A DNA stretch of 64,000 nucleotides from Symsagittifera roscoffensis (taxonomy: Eukaryota; Xenacoelomorpha; Acoela; Convolutidae). A program made the translations under genes and the position numbers. Within the stretch, counting starts at the first letter, position 1. Every line of letters starts with the position of its first letter. Where the stretch lies: NCBI RefSeq assembly GCF_963678635.1, contig NC_087065.1, forward strand, positions 53,881,858 to 53,945,857, in the 5' to 3' direction. Of this stretch, positions 1-12,794 are shown piece by piece. The notes beneath the pieces were generated by a model that saw nothing but the letters and a program-made list of their open reading frames with translations, ran no database searches and was not told the DNA's origin.

Positions 1-3000
1 ACAGTCGACCAAATTATTGCATGATCCGCACATCCAACTGCGTATTTTAGTCAGTTCAATTTGAAAAAAAATAGTTTTTAGCTAGTAAATGGCACCAAAC
101 TGTACTTGGTGTCTGTTGAATGCAAACAGATCAGTAGTGACCCTCGCCTCCGTGAACGTCAATTCTGGTTCCTATTTTTTCTTATTTGGTGCTAATTTAT
201 GACATTCATTTTTGGTCGACCATCCACACTAAAAAAAATTCTAAAAGTGGTTTCTGAACAGAAAAAATCGAAAAACATTCCCTTCAATAATTTCCTGTGT
301 TTGTGTCTGAAACAGCCTGAGGATTATTCTTTTTCCAAAACAAAACCGGAAAAGTAGTCTCTATGTGTATTACGATGCTTCAACGAACCAGTATCGGGCC
401 AGGAGCGGATTTTGGGATGGAGCGCCCCTTCCCCCTCAGGGATTTGAATCCCTGCCTACACAAAGGTTCCCCCTTTGGTACTAATTTAAAACTTCTATTT
501 TTGGCTGACTGACCCTAAGCTTTAATAAAGACGACTTTAAAGCCAATATACTAAATTTGAGGGGAGGTGCGCGCCAAATAACACAAAGTTTTAAACAAAA
601 CTGTCCAAAAATTCCTACAAACGCCTTTTTTGGCCTGTTTTTTTTTTTTAATTTAGCCAAAGCAACGTTTCTTAGTTCTTTGTGAGAGCTCAGAAATGTG
701 TTCGACCCAAATAAATGTTTCGATTTTTTTTGTTCAAAATCCGTTTAAAATCCTAGATCTGCCTCTGCCTTCGCCTCCGCCCCTTCCACGCTGACGCATT
801 TTTATGATTGTTAAATTCAACCACTCCAAGAGTCATCTTTCATTCGAGTCGAAGTTTGAGTTTTTCATATGTTATTTCCTTTTTCTTTTAAATGTACATT
901 TCCGAAATTGCTTCTCTAGGTTCGTTTTGTCTCTAACACTCTCTCTTAACGACACCGCAAAGTGGTTCCTTGGGTAATGAAATTAGCGGGGCAATCGAGA
1001 TTGAGTTTAGTTCAGGGTTTAGTTGGTGGTAACTATTCTGTACTGTATTATGTTACTTGCCCCCTTTTCTTCTGCCCTTAAACTGTCTCCTCCGCGCTCT
1101 CACGAAAAATATCCACTTGTAATTAAGTTCAGATAATATAATTCCAATTACAGAAGTCTCCAATTGGCCAGAAAAAAATATAATAATCTAATCAAAAATA
1201 AAGGGTCCGCGATTCGCCAACACAATTGCTAACTTGCAATTCAACTGCTAGTTAGCACTTACTAACTCTTTACACTCTTGCTACCCTCAATAGCTCAACC
1301 AACTATCTCTCACTTCGCAGAAATCACCAACTTACTCGCACTCACTTGGGAGAATCACTATTACGACAAGTGTAAGACTGTTTTCTCTAACTGACAACCA
1401 ACTATTCTCGCTAGTAGCTATTTTTTGTTCTCTCTATGAATAGGTTATCCGTAACCTTTTCGCTAAGTTTGTATACTTGAGTTTTAGCTATAGTTACAAT
1501 ATGATTGTCCCTAAAAGTCAAGACGTTTTCTCTTGTACCCCTTTCGCAAGCTCCCTACCCGATTCTTCCTCTGTCGACACAATTCCTAAGTTCCAAACTC
1601 TTTTGAGGTATCTCTACTAAATTGTGCAAATACCTAGTCCAATTTCACCTCCAAACCAAATAAGAATTACTTAACAAGTACCTTAAGGTTTTTATTTATT
1701 TATACCAGTAAGGTTCCAATCTCCCAGGGGTAGGGGAGGGCCCTTTTTTTTGGTTGCCTAACTCATTCTAAGCGTTTAAATTTCCGCTCTATACTCTATT
1801 CCAATTCCTACCTTCTAGCTATCAGCGGAATTTATTTCGTTTATTAGGGGGTCAAAACGCGCCAAAAAGCCACCTCCGGGGAGCTGAGTATCCCGTCCTT
1901 TCATGTTGTTTAGGAGGCCTACGTTCCATGCCATGTTCCGTTAACCACCAGTTTCATCTGGGACTACATTTTTTTAGTCTGATTCAGTTTCTATTAAAAG
2001 CTCATTCGCCAAGCTAAGCCGAATCCAGTGTTTGCCAAGTCCACTTTAAATAGTTCCACTATTTTGATGTTACATTGTAAAAACTACGTCCTTTTCAGTT
2101 TCTTCTTCAGTTCACAAATAAAACCAGGTGATCGATTAGCAGCTGCGAAGGTCTGGTGCTGTGTAAGTGCCACTTTTCGGAATTAATCACAAAGTTTTCT
2201 AAGCAATTTTAGTCCTAAAGGCCCAAAGGTCAATCAAAGTTTACCCGGAGTCAATCTTCCATGTTCAGGTTCGAAGTGATAAATTTCATCCATATCTGAT
2301 AAATACTTCCCATGTTATTCCAATTTTAGCGGCCATTATCACTTTTACGAGGAAAGGTCAATTAACACCGGAAAAAGAAGCCAGAGGGTTATGGTTTACG
2401 GGGAGACTTTTTACCAGGGTGCTGTTGACCAGCTGAACGATGCAATAAAATTGATAGGCTCTCGCTCTCAAGCGTTAATAGCCCGTGTCGCCATCGATCG
2501 ATCGGGTTCTCATTCTAACATAAAGTGTAGCTTGCCACTATCTATCATCCCTATAATTTTCAGCTCCCTAGGGAGACTGGGGGTCGATGAATAGCCTCCA
2601 TAAGTCGGATGCGGGTTTGCTTGTTTGTTTAGGGCATAAAACCGGCCGGGATGACCTTGAATGTCTGGGATTCGAAGCTTAAGCTTCCCCACCTGGGGCT
2701 ACAACTTACATAATTAGTTCGGGCGCAATCGGGCTGGTAGTTAAGGATTTACGGTAGGGCCATTTGCGTTTCCGAAAAACGTTATCACTCGAGCCCTGGG
2801 GGTCAGGGGAGTCTGGTTTTCGGGTTGGCCGGATCAAACCATCTCTAGTACCCGTCCTGTGAAATTCATAAAGTTAGCTCCGGTAGTTTCCATCGGGGGG
2901 GGGGGGGGGGTTGGAACTTTTGTACTTTTTTGAAATCCTGCCTAATCCTTGTTTGTGTTGGTCAATTTGGCAACTTAACAAATTATTCACTTTACTACTT

Positions 3001-3547
3001 ATCATGTTCATTCGTCAATACCAAGCTACGTACTACTCATTCACTTAGACTTTACTGCATGATTCTCTCAAGGTAAAACTCTCAATAGAAATCTGAGTTT
3101 GGCAAATCCCACATTAAATACAGTTTTTAAGTAACATAACTTTCGGATCTGATTGTTTGTATTATGGGGAATCAGTTGGTAGCGTGGCATCGATAGCGCA
3201 GTGAAGGGCTGATTTCGAACAAAAAATGCGTCCGAGAATATGATTTTATTTGCAGGTTTTTTTTCAAGTTATTTTATTCTCAGTCAAAGTTCACATAACT
3301 CTTTACCTTTTCGTGTATTATTCTTTTAAGCAAACATCAATATAAATAAAAGGTTGGCTTTTAGGCTGTGCAACGCTCAATGTAAACTGGATTCTACTTG
3401 ACACAAACCCAAAAGCCTGAATCTAAGCATACAAACTCTGTTCGAGAACTATCTGGAACAATCACGAGAATATAAGTTAACTTAATTGATCCAGAACAAC
3501 CTCAAACCTCAAGATTTAAAGTTTTGTTGTTTTAAAGCTTATCAAAC
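1..3547. other. Upstream flank of the MFS gene, no gene recognised
   Basis: No exon with convincing coding character and splice signals is seen on either strand. Base composition is less AT-rich than in the following intron, with pyrimidine-rich stretches around 1200-1600. A poly-G run lies near 2893-2910. An open stretch at 2391-2594 resembles no protein I know. The bases just before 3548 must include the promoter and 5' UTR of the transporter, but no TATA box or other core element stands out. Confidence 0.4.
400..767. repeat. Possible short hAT-like MITE
   Basis: The left end CAGGAGCGGATTTTGG (400-415) is an imperfect inverted match (about 11 of 16) to the right end CCTAGATCTGCCTCTG (752-767). 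This resembles the CAGGGGCGGATC-type ends common in animal hAT elements. I see no 8-bp target duplication. A related block lies at 4555-4906 and ends in CCTAGATCCGCGCCTG, which supports a dispersed family. It is non-coding. Confidence 0.33.
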
Positions 3548-3779
3548 ATGAAACAGACCAAAGTTGAAGTCAAAAACTTGGAGACCAGTTTTGGGGGATC
3601 CGTTGGTCACGTGGTTTCGACAGTAGGCGAGAGGGAGAGCCTGGTTAAACCAAAAAAAGGGGACATAGGAAATTTACGGAGAAAGCTTGTAGTGATGATT
3701 TGTTCAGCCACACTGATTTTGGAGGGAGTAAATTTGTCACTTCCCGGTCCTTTTTTCCCAACTGAAGCGGAAAAGAAAG
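3548..3779 (+). CDS. MFS transporter, SLC18B1/vesicular-amine-transporter-like, exon 1
   Basis: This is the first coding exon: 77 codons plus one base, starting at the ATG at 3548. It encodes a hydrophilic, probably cytosolic N-terminus and transmembrane segment 1 (about residues 46-66). The exon ends in the conserved loop PFFPTEAEKKG typical of the SLC18B1 branch of the major facilitator superfamily. The last bases AAAG are followed by a GT donor at 3780-3781, so the exon ends in phase 1. Exon 2 at 10741 supplies the matching two bases and continues the family pattern with LSQTQIG. No earlier exon is needed, since residue 1 lies at the usual distance from TM1. The family moves amines or polyamines across vesicle membranes, but the substrate here is unknown. 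Confidence 0.82.
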
Positions 3780-4481
3780 GTTCGTAGATTTTGTACAAAA
3801 TTCCACCTTTTAATGAGCTCTATAAATTTAAGATGATTTAAATTTTCATATATATATTTTTAATTCAGATAACTTGGTATGAATATCAGGGATGAATCTA
3901 CAAATTTTTCGAGTATTGGTCCACCGAAGAATTTTGGCTTGGTACTATATCATACACTATTACCAAAGGGGTGTTCAGTTTATTGGAACCCGTCCCATAC
4001 AGTATCCAAAAATGGGTTTGACAAAAATGCTCTTCCATACAAGGGGCCCATTAACTTCATACGTCTAGAAACATTATAAAAAATTGACAAATAGCATTTA
4101 ATTTAACAGTATAAAACTGTATGACTATATTTTGCCCATCCTATAAAATTACAAGTTTAGGCTGGTGCAGCTTTTTCATGATATATCAACACCATTTGAC
4201 GCCTACTCTTAGTTCTGGATGTCCGATGATGTGTTCATTGAAAATTACACTTGCAAGAAAACAACAAAAAAATTCTTACCATTGTTTGACCCGAAACACT
4301 AAATAAGTGTCAAAATAACTCACACAGAAAAACTTTTGTTGCGCTGCTAGTATTCCCTCGATTCTATGATTTTGTCAAGCCTTCTCTCTTCCTGTTTGAT
4401 ATCGTAAAACCAATGGCAAATTTTTGTGCTTGATCTACACAAATCGGAAATTTTGATCAAAATTTTCATTTTCATCTAATA

Positions 4482-4783
4482 TTCATTTTTATGCTGAAAA
4501 ATTTGACAGTTGCTTTAATATTCATCTTTATGCTGAAAAATTTGACAGTTCTTTTGGCGCCAATCTATACTAATTTTGAGGGGGGGGGGGGGGGAGCGCC
4601 AAAAAACGCAACTTTTTGTAGAAGTTTTCCAAAAAGTGCCTAAAATTGCCTTTTTTGGTTTTTCAAAAATTGCCTGCGGCACAGAAAATTTGGTCAAAAT
4701 TTGGTCAAAGGCCTAAAATTGCCTTTTTTGGTTTTTCAAAAATTGCCTGCGGCACAGAAAATTTGGTCAAATTACGGTCTTTA
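4482..4783 (+). repeat. Two adjacent tandem duplications
   Basis: A unit of about 39 bp containing ATGCTGAAAAATTTGACAG occurs twice in a row around 4482-4559. A second unit of 73 bp, beginning GCCTAAAATTGCC, starts at 4638 and again at 4711. The copies are nearly identical, so the duplications are recent. No coding sense is seen. Confidence 0.7.
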
Positions 4784-4906
4784 TAGTGATTTGGGAGACA
4801 TCAGAAAATCAGTTTGGTCGACCTAAAAAAAAGGTTGACAAAATTTAAAAAATTTTTTTTTTTAAATCCGCCCCCCCCCTTCGGGAAATTCCTAGATCCG
4901 CGCCTG
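4555..4906. repeat. Dispersed repeat related to 400-767
   Basis: It shares the motif order of the first copy: a G-rich stretch, then GCGCCAAA, then a TTTTTTGG block, then an end resembling CCTAGATCCGCGCCTG (4891-4906). It contains a poly-G run near 4579 and a poly-C run near 4871. The left boundary is uncertain. It is probably a non-autonomous DNA transposon fragment. Confidence 0.35.
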
Positions 4907-6399
4907 ATTGCTTAGATAAATGAATGCAATTTTAGGTCATTTTCTTGACATACCGAGCTGAAATAGCATGGCGAGTTACAGACTAAATTTATCGAAATAG
5001 CAAAAAAAATACAAATCGTATTCTTTGATAATGGAAAGACTTCTTCTAAACGAAGACTGAAATGATGTCACTATGATATGATGCTCGACCCAGTAGGCTT
5101 TTACTTGTAACGCCTAACTTTGGATAAAACGTTCAGTTTCTAATCTGTCCCGTAAGATAAGAAATCATTCCAATTTATCTTTCTGCAATTAGCATGCTTT
5201 TTCAAATCTGCTTTGGAAAATCTGCAAATCACTTGATAATTTACTTTATAACTCAACCAACATGAGGCACAATTTTAAGTAAAATTGCCGCAGAGCTGTC
5301 TTCTCTATTTAAGATGGTTTGAGTTGAACCACAATATTTTTCTTGCAATTTTTCGTTCTAAAATTTATCGTTTTAAAAAATCGGTCGTCTGCCTATTGTT
5401 TGTCGGCTTTGTTTTTGCAGCTCGATTTTTTTCAGCTTTCAAACATTGTTCTAAAAATATATTTTGTTTCTGTTTTTGCTTTCAATTTTTTGGCTGCTTT
5501 TAAATCTTAAGTAATAATAACAAGGTTTTATTGAAAAGTTTCTTGGGAAAAAATCCGGTTTTCCAATTATATTTATTTTCTGAGTTGAGTTGTGCCAAAA
5601 ATAAGTTTGTGATATTGGTTGTTCTTGTTATGTCTGGGTGAAAAATTTCTCCTAAAATTTTTTAGATTTATGTTTTATGATTTTTTCTCATGATTTTTGT
5701 GTCACAAAAACAGAGACAATCGGATTTGCTTGCGTACACCTTGATGAAAGTCTTTTCTTAAAATTATTTCATTTTTGACTGCTTCGTGTTCTGTTAGTCG
5801 TCTCAAGTTAGAGGTGTTTTTATGAATTGATTTTTTTTCATGATAATGACATTTTTGGTATTTGCTTTAACAAATTTTTGAACAATTTTTTTTTCCAGTA
5901 ATGAGCTGGGAAAAAACGTGGGCTAGTTTATTTCAAAGTGAAATTGATATTGCAAATGAACGTTGGATAAAATAAGTGTTATGTAATATCAAATTAAAGT
6001 ATAATGAGTCGCAACGGTAATAACAAGAAAAAATTTTTTCCCGAAAGATTGCTTTACGCTTTCAGTTTGTGGTTTGTGGTTCGTGAAGTTAGCAAACAAG
6101 CCAAAAAGCTTTGAAAAAAAAACGTTGTATTTTCTAATTCAAGCTTGATTTTGAAAAATTTTGTGAAAATGTAAGTTTTGAAAATCATTTTTGGCAATTT
6201 TTTTAGACAAAATTTGCGGGAGAGTTTTTTGTACTTCTTAAGTCTTGTTTACTCAGTGTTCTCCGAATATTTTGCAAAACGCGATTATTTTTCGGTAGAA
6301 AAGTGGAGAAAAAAACTTGGTTTATGATAAAACCATAGCTTTTTGTTCCAAATTTCACAAAAAATGGCGGAAAGTTCTCCAGACAAACTTCAATTATCG

Positions 6400-7163
6400 G
6401 ACTTGCATTTCTTTGACATTTTTTTTAAAGATCAGCCAAAGAGATTGTTGTTTTGAGCTCAAATTTAAAATTTTTTTATCTGTGATCTTTTTTTCGTAAA
6501 GTTATGGGGGTGTAAAGATTGTCAGTTTGGCCAATTTAGGATGATTAACGCGCGATATAACTCGTGCTATGAACGCGTAAGCGGATTTTAAATCCGTCTT
6601 AGAAGTCGTTGCAAGTTGGAATGAGGCATGCTATTTGGTCTATTTTTGACATAGTTCGCTGCAATACATATATATTGCTTTGATACGAGCAGATTTTTAA
6701 CTAAGCATTTTTGATGGAACTCATCAAATTTTTCAGATTATAACACCCCGTCTGAAAAACTTTCTTGTTTTGGGCTCAAGGGTAGAAAATAATTAAATCG
6801 CGATCATTTTGCACAAAATTTTGATGGTTTGTTTTCGGGAATACTTTGACGACTAATTCAAATGGGGATAACTAACGCGCGATTGATTTCGTTACATTTA
6901 AGCTTAAGAGGCAAGTTAAGTCTTTCCAAATTGAACTGAGACTAGCCATTTGCTCTTATTGGACGTTTTTACATCCACATAAATTACTTGTAATATGCAT
7001 AGCTGTTATGGGGATGAAATTTGTAAACTGAAATAAAAATACAAATTTTCTCTGTATTTTTTAAACATTTTATAAGAAATTTCTTAAGCAAAAAGCTTTT
7101 GATCGAAAATAGAGGGTGGTTGGAACCTTCAGAATTTTGCACCGATATACGAATTAGCTTGTT
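6400..7163 (+). repeat. Two head-to-tail partial copies of the 0.5-kb hairpin-ended repeat
   Basis: The first copy (about 6400-6690) carries the conserved core AACGCGCGATATA, then CGCGTAAGCGGA and TAATCCGTC-like motifs. It ends in GATACGAGCAG. The second (about 6690-7163) starts at once with the TTTTTAACTAGCC-like segment and ends in a degenerate version of the CAGGGC/GCCCTG terminal hairpin region. Both have the orientation of the best copy at 62917-63465. Confidence 0.6.
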
Positions 7164-7995
7164 CGGAACTTTTTTATGACGTTTACTTTACAAACGTTGG
7201 ATTTGACAATAATATATAAAATGTATTGAATAAATTTTGAACTCACGATAGTCAAACTTTTGATATAATAAAAAAACGAGATCAGAAGTTCCAAAGTTGT
7301 TTACTCATTGGTTGAGACTGCTAAATAGTTATTCTGATGCAATCACAGAAGGTTTGTCAAATGCCTTTTAGCTTGCTTGTTTGACAACCGGTCATGTTGT
7401 ACTATTTTTCGCATTTTTTATTCACAGATTATTTCGAGCAAAACATTTTCTGGTTCTTCGATGCCATTTTTGTCGGCGCCTAGGAACATTGTTGCAGCCA
7501 TATTTTAACTAGCGTGTGTAGACCAGTGGTTTCAAGTGTAGTAAAACTCGTCTTGATGCATTTTATCCCCATAATAGGGGATCTCATACTCAATATGGGT
7601 ATCGCAAAGCAAATATCTCAAAGCAATTTTTTTTGAAGAAAAAAACGAAAATCTCATCATAAAGTATCAGAATACAGTGTGTTTTGGCTCTTTGTCGATT
7701 GGAGGAAAAGCTATTATGCCACGTGGAAGAAAATTTTAAAAAATCATAATTGAATCTTCTTACAACTCAATCACTTGAAGTCAAAAGTCTGATCGAATCA
7801 AACAAAAACTATTAAATAGTGAGCGGCTGTACATTTTAATTTTAGGCTACCAAGACACTATGTTATCCGCTGACAATGCCAATTTTGATAACATATTTTT
7901 AGCTCGGTTATTCGGATTCTTTCTTTAAATGTTTTAGACTGTTAGCGAAAACAAAAAAAGTCTGGATTCTACAAAATCTGGAGAAAAAGTTGTAG

Positions 7996-9005
7996 TTTAG
8001 AGACAACAAGATTGCTCGTATAAAGGCGATGCCCTGAATGTTCGAATTCTTTCTAACGTGTATTGAAAAGTGTTTGATTTGAAAAAAAAATGACACAGTT
8101 TTCAGACTGAATCTTTTTTCTATGTCATCCCACACACAAAATTTGAAGTAAAAAGAAAATTAGTAATCTTGGATTTGCCGCCCAATTGAACCAACTGGCA
8201 TGCCTCATTGTTCCGACTTTTGTAACGGAATGTTTGTGCTCGGTGGGTTTGTTCAGACAAATATCGACTTTTTAACTAGCCATTTTTGGCGGAATTTTTT
8301 AAATATCATTCAAAAAGTGTTGTTGTCCTGAGCTTAAATTTGAAAAAATGCTTCAGCTTTGACATTTTTCGTAAATTATGTGGGGGTTTAGAGATTGCCA
8401 TTTTAGTCAATTTGGGACAATTAAAGCGTGATATATTTCGCGCTAATATTGCGTAAGCGGAGATATAATCCGTCTCAGAAATCGTTCCAAATTGGTTGAA
8501 AAACCCTTTCCATAATTGATTTGTTACTAGGAGCAAAATCTATCGCTTTGTACTTTATATGGCGTGTCGGGGATAATTTTCACAGAAAATTTTAAATCTT
8601 AGAAAAAAAATTTAGTTTTGTTTTATTACATTTAATTTTTTAATATTTTACTCTGCTCCATAGACCTTAAAAGGCTGTTGCAACTTTCAGGGCTTCGCCC
8701 TGGTACGATCAATTTTGTTTCAATTTTGAATTGAATGATTTCTCAGCAAGATTGAATTGCGGTTTGCCCATTAAAAACGCGCAATATATCGCGGCTTATT
8801 TGCCCTAAATACGCAGATTTCAAACTTTCCTCATTGTTCGGAAAATAGGTGAAATTATGTGAAATGTATATTGAAATTGTTTACAAGACATCAATCAGTT
8901 TCCAATGATTTTAAAAATCTCAGAAACGGCTAGTTTAGAAGTCAAAACTAGTTTGGAGGAAAAACTACTCCGAGCACAAACCTCTCGTTACTTTTTCCTA
9001 ACCAC
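7996..9005. repeat. Cluster of three 0.5-kb repeat copies in alternating orientation
   Basis: A minus-oriented end fragment (7996-8145) begins CAACAAGATTGCTCGTAT. A nearly full plus-oriented copy (about 8205-8713) runs from the GTTCCGACTTT end to the CAGGGCTTCGCCCTG hairpin. A third minus-oriented piece (about 8755-9005) carries the CGCGCAATATATCGCG core and ends near GAGCACAAAC. Alignment is by eye against the arms at 62071-63465. Confidence 0.6.
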
Positions 9006-10145
9006 CTAGTATCTCCTCATTTTTTTCGTCACAATCTGCTTTTTCGTAAGCATTTAAATAAAAGGAAGAAGGAACAAAAATTGCGCAATCCAGTCAAGTA
9101 AGGTAATTCATTTTAACGTCCAAAACATCACAGACAAATTAATTACAAATAATTGTTTTTTTTTTTAAATTTATGTGTGCTTAATTTCTCATTTAATTCC
9201 ATAAAAATAAACATGAAAATCCGTTCTAGTTGAAATCAGACCAAAAAGCAGTGTTTCGTGCTTGGTTACGATGGGAGATCGGCCTATTAATACTATGCAA
9301 TGATTACTTAAGCGCTTACAGTAAAGATTTTGATAAGAGCCTTGAGCTTAATAACGTTCGTTTTTGTTTAAGGTTGCGGCGATTAGCTAGCGTTATCATT
9401 GGGAAAATAGAATTTTTTGGTGTAGTAATTTCTTTAACAGAATCACTTAATTCAATTGGTATCTTAGTTCATAATGAACCCAAAATTATGAGAGTCTCAG
9501 GTACACTTAAATGAAGAAACGAATACACCTGGGACAGATTAAGCTTCTGCAAATTTTTCTGCCATTAGATCAGCTACTTTTTGTGAACAAAAACGTGTTT
9601 GTGTATGTGCGTGTTTTATTGGGGAAGCATTTTTTTAGATGAAGGTTTTCTTATCTCAAGCTCTTAGATTTTTGTTAAAAGTAACGCTTTTTTAGTTTTC
9701 TTTTGCTAGTACCGCATCATATTGTCCTGGCACGTTTTTTAAAACTTTTTCCATCGCCATTTGAGACAAACTGTCATATTTTTGATAAAATATTCAAGTT
9801 TTTTTCGATTTTTTCAAACCTTGCGATGAGCAAGAGTATTGCAATCGGGTTCTAGACTTTTTCCATGAAGAACTTTGTTTGTAGAATTGTCAAAATTAGA
9901 AATGTTAATTTATGTTAAATTCAAAATAAAGTCAAATTTCTTTGCGTCTTCTGCACACTTGGTCTGGAGTAACTAATACGCTTGGGATGGCAAAGGTTCT
10001 TGGTTTGAAGCTTACGAGAACCGGTTTTTCTTAGGAATTAAGGAAATTTTCTTTTCAAAATAAGATAGACCTTTTATCTGTCTGATTATGTTTTGTCGGC
10101 TTTGATGCCTCATCTAAATGTTTTTTTTTGCTGCGCGTAAATTTT

Positions 10146-10156
10146 TGTTGTTGTTC

Positions 10157-10221
<65 letters not shown>

Positions 10222-10230
10222 GCTGCTGCT
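10146..10230 (+). repeat. TTG trinucleotide microsatellite
   Basis: About 80 bases of nearly uninterrupted TTG, with one TTC near the start, end in a few TGC units. It lies inside the MFS gene intron about 0.5 kb before exon 2. The long Leu-rich and Cys-rich open frames that run through it are artefacts of the repeat. Confidence 0.9.
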
Positions 10231-10740
10231 GTTCGTGTTTCGATTTACTCGTGCAATTTGTTTTTTTTTTTTACTTTCTTTTTTGTTTTATTTTTTGCAT
10301 AAAAATTTTATTCGGCCGAAATGCTTATATTCTGCTTATATTTGATTGGGTTAAAGACTTAGTTTTGGGTCGATTCAATGTGAACATAACTGTTATGCAT
10401 CCTTCTGAACCGCACACAAATAGTTCAAATTTTTTGATGACAAACACTTCGTTTTCAGTTCTACGGGAACATCTTAAGTTTTGAACTTTGATTAAACGCC
10501 ATCGATTTTGCTTCCGGATTGTGTTTTCCGCAAACAGAACATCATTCCAGATAACATTTTAAAGGTTTTTGATATGTGGTTTTTCGAAAGTTTCCAATTT
10601 TTTTTTAAATTTTAATGACCGTCCTTCCGTTTCCTGTCTGCTAGTTTGCAACGCTTTTTTCATGTGGTACCGGAAGTGGTGAAAAGCTCTTCCTCGCCTC
10701 TGTGTAAAGTCATCAAAAACTAAATTAATGGATGTTTTAG

Positions 10741-12014
10741 GACTCTCGCAAACTCAAATTGGAATTGTGGTTGGCTCGTTAGACATAGCTGATCTCGCTA
10801 TCTCCTTCTTTGTTGCCAGTTTTGTGTCATCGAACAATATCAAATTTTTATTCTCAACTGGAATTTTATGGTCGTCATTTTCAGTTGGAGCTTTTGGACT
10901 TCTCGGAGACTCACCCGATGGAACAGTTTATTTTATGTCGTGCCTCGCCACTCGTATTTTTAACGGCTTGGGTGCAGCTATGCTTTACGGGACGGCATCG
11001 CCAATTGCAATGATGACATTTCCTGAGCGAATTGGAGTCATCACTGCGATTACGCAGTCGTCTCTTGGTCTCGGATTGTGCATTGGGCCTCCCATTGGAA
11101 GTGTTTTGATACCCTTGGGAGGATATAAAACACCTTTTATAGCAGTAGCTCTTGTAGAGTTTTTAGTTTACTTAGCCAGTATTGCAATATTACCCTCTCG
11201 AGGTTCCGAACAAAACAAATCGAAGTTTCGGGCTTCTAGTTACATTAAATTTATTTTCAAGTTTTCGACAATGAGTGTCGTGATTCCAGGAGCTGCCATA
11301 ACATGCATCTCGGGTGTCCGAGATACTGCGTATTCATTGTACTTCACAGATGTTCTTGGAATCGACTCTGAAACTGTTGGTTACCTTTTCATAGCAAATT
11401 CTGTAGCCTTTCTATTGACTTGTCCATTGGTGGGGTTGGTTGTAGAGCTAGGATTTGGTCCTTTTCTAATAGTTTTCTGTCAACTAACAGTTCCGTTAAA
11501 CGCACTTGGCTTCTTTTTGCCTAAATATTTCCCAAAACTGCAATCAATTCCGTGGTCATTAACACTGCTATTCTTGAATGGCTTCTTTGCAGCTTCAATG
11601 ATGAACCCTATCTATTTAATTCTGGAAAAAGTGGCACTCAAAGAAGGTTTGCGTGATCGAAATCAAATCAAAACAATAGTAGCTTCTACTTTTAATTTGA
11701 TATACTGCGTTGGACTCACAATTGGGTCGTTTTTGATTGGTGGCTATCTGAACGACCAGGTCGGATTTTATTACATGAGTCTGTCGTACACTGGACTTCT
11801 GACTATCACAGCCATTTGGCATTTAGCTTTTTTGTATCAAAATAACTTCATTAGAAGACTCTTTTATGATACACATTTCGAGTCTGATGATATAGAGTTT
11901 GAAGATAAAAGCGAGAAAGATGATGAAAAAGAAGAAAATAGTTTGATCTCGAGAAGCAACATGACCGATTTGATTTTGTTAAGTTTAACAAGATCGGAGT
12001 ACTTGCAACGATAA
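10741..12014 (+). CDS. MFS transporter, SLC18B1/vesicular-amine-transporter-like, exon 2
   Basis: This is the terminal coding exon. It begins right after the acceptor AG at 10739-10740 and stops at TAA 12012-12014. With exon 1 it gives about 501 residues, close to the family's usual size. The frame is fixed by the split glycine codon (G|GA), which links EKKG to LSQTQIG. It contains the remaining transmembrane segments. The sequence GPPIG (about residues 193-197) sits at the end of TM5 and matches motif C of proton-coupled MFS antiporters. A conserved Arg of TM4 lies near residue 149 (RIFNGLG). The C-terminal tail is acidic and probably cytosolic. An ATG at 10728 lies inside the intron and is unlikely to be the true start. 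A possible AATAAA polyadenylation signal is at 12172-12177. Assignment to SLC18B1 rather than another DHA-type MFS is an inference. Confidence 0.87.
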
Positions 12015-12237
12015 ACTAATTTTAAATCATTTTGTTTACCCGTAAGATAATGATCAACTTTATTAACACAAAAAAAATCTTTTTTGATTTTTTCCCCATT
12101 TTTTTAGACTTGTGAAAAAATATGAATGCATGCCCGCTTAATGCGATAAATCGCAACTAAAGATAACTCGCAATAAAAGACAACTTGCATTTTAAGGCAA
12201 CGTTGAAGTCTCATTTGTACCAAGATTAATTTGTACC

Positions 12238-12562
12238 AAAATGAAAAATCGGTCCCATTCGTACCAAAATTTTTCAACTCAATTTCTGATTAGTTGAGTT
12301 GTGAGCCAACGAATTATTAATTCAAAAGTCTACTGCTCATACAGCATAAAGTTAACCAGCAGAATATTGACCCCCGCAGTTGAGCCAACGTGTTATGAGA
12401 TTGCCAAAAGAGGGCTAGATTCTATAGAGAAATTAGAGCCGGTTAAGATTAACCAAGACCTTAAAATAATCGGCTTAGTAGTCGTTTGGCCAATTGAATC
12501 TTTTTGGTAATAACGCGATTGGTTTTTTCTTTTGGTACTAATGGGACTGATTTTTCATTTTG
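12238..12562. repeat. Short inverted-repeat element (MITE-like)
   Basis: The segment at 12238-12268, with the core ATGAAAAATCGGTCCCATTC, is inverted at about 12530-12562 with few mismatches. The space between is about 260 bp. A direct repeat of GTACCAA lies just outside the left arm. No transposase or clear target duplication is seen. It is probably a non-autonomous DNA transposon. Confidence 0.5.
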
Positions 12563-12794
12563 TTACTTAAATAATTATTATACCGAAGCTTATTTCGCCA
12601 AAATTACAAAAATGACCAAAAGTTTTGCTATTTATCAAATAATCAAATAAACTTTGAAGGAAATTGCTCCATTTTTGCCTGCCCTATAACTGCCCAAACT
12701 CTCAATAAAAACTCAAAACGGTTGAATATTATTTGTTTTGTGTTGTGTATAATTTCACAGTTATTTTATTTAAATAAATTTTGACTTGCGACTT

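Larger units (their letters stand above)
3780..10740 (+). other. Intron 1 of the MFS transporter gene (about 7 kb)
   Basis: The donor GT is at 3780-3781. The acceptor ends in TTTTAG at 10740, with a T-rich tract before it. The intron carries no convincing exon. It holds tandem duplications near 4.5-4.8 kb, several copies of the 0.5-kb hairpin-ended repeat (6.4-7.2 and 8.0-9.0 kb), and a TTG microsatellite. Open stretches such as 5285-5503 and 9230-9514 lack family resemblance and splice signals. Confidence 0.75.

Noticed and set aside
2391-2594. 67-codon plus-strand frame near 2.4 kb
   Set aside because: No recognisable family, no splice signals and an opposing frame of similar length; length is compatible with chance.
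9230-9514. 94-codon plus-strand frame near 9.3 kb
   Set aside because: It has no ATG start, no family resemblance, and lies in the intron next to repeat copies.
10118-10484. Leu-rich and Cys-rich open frames through 10.1-10.5 kb
   Set aside because: They are translations of the TTG microsatellite inside the MFS intron, with no homology or splice support.
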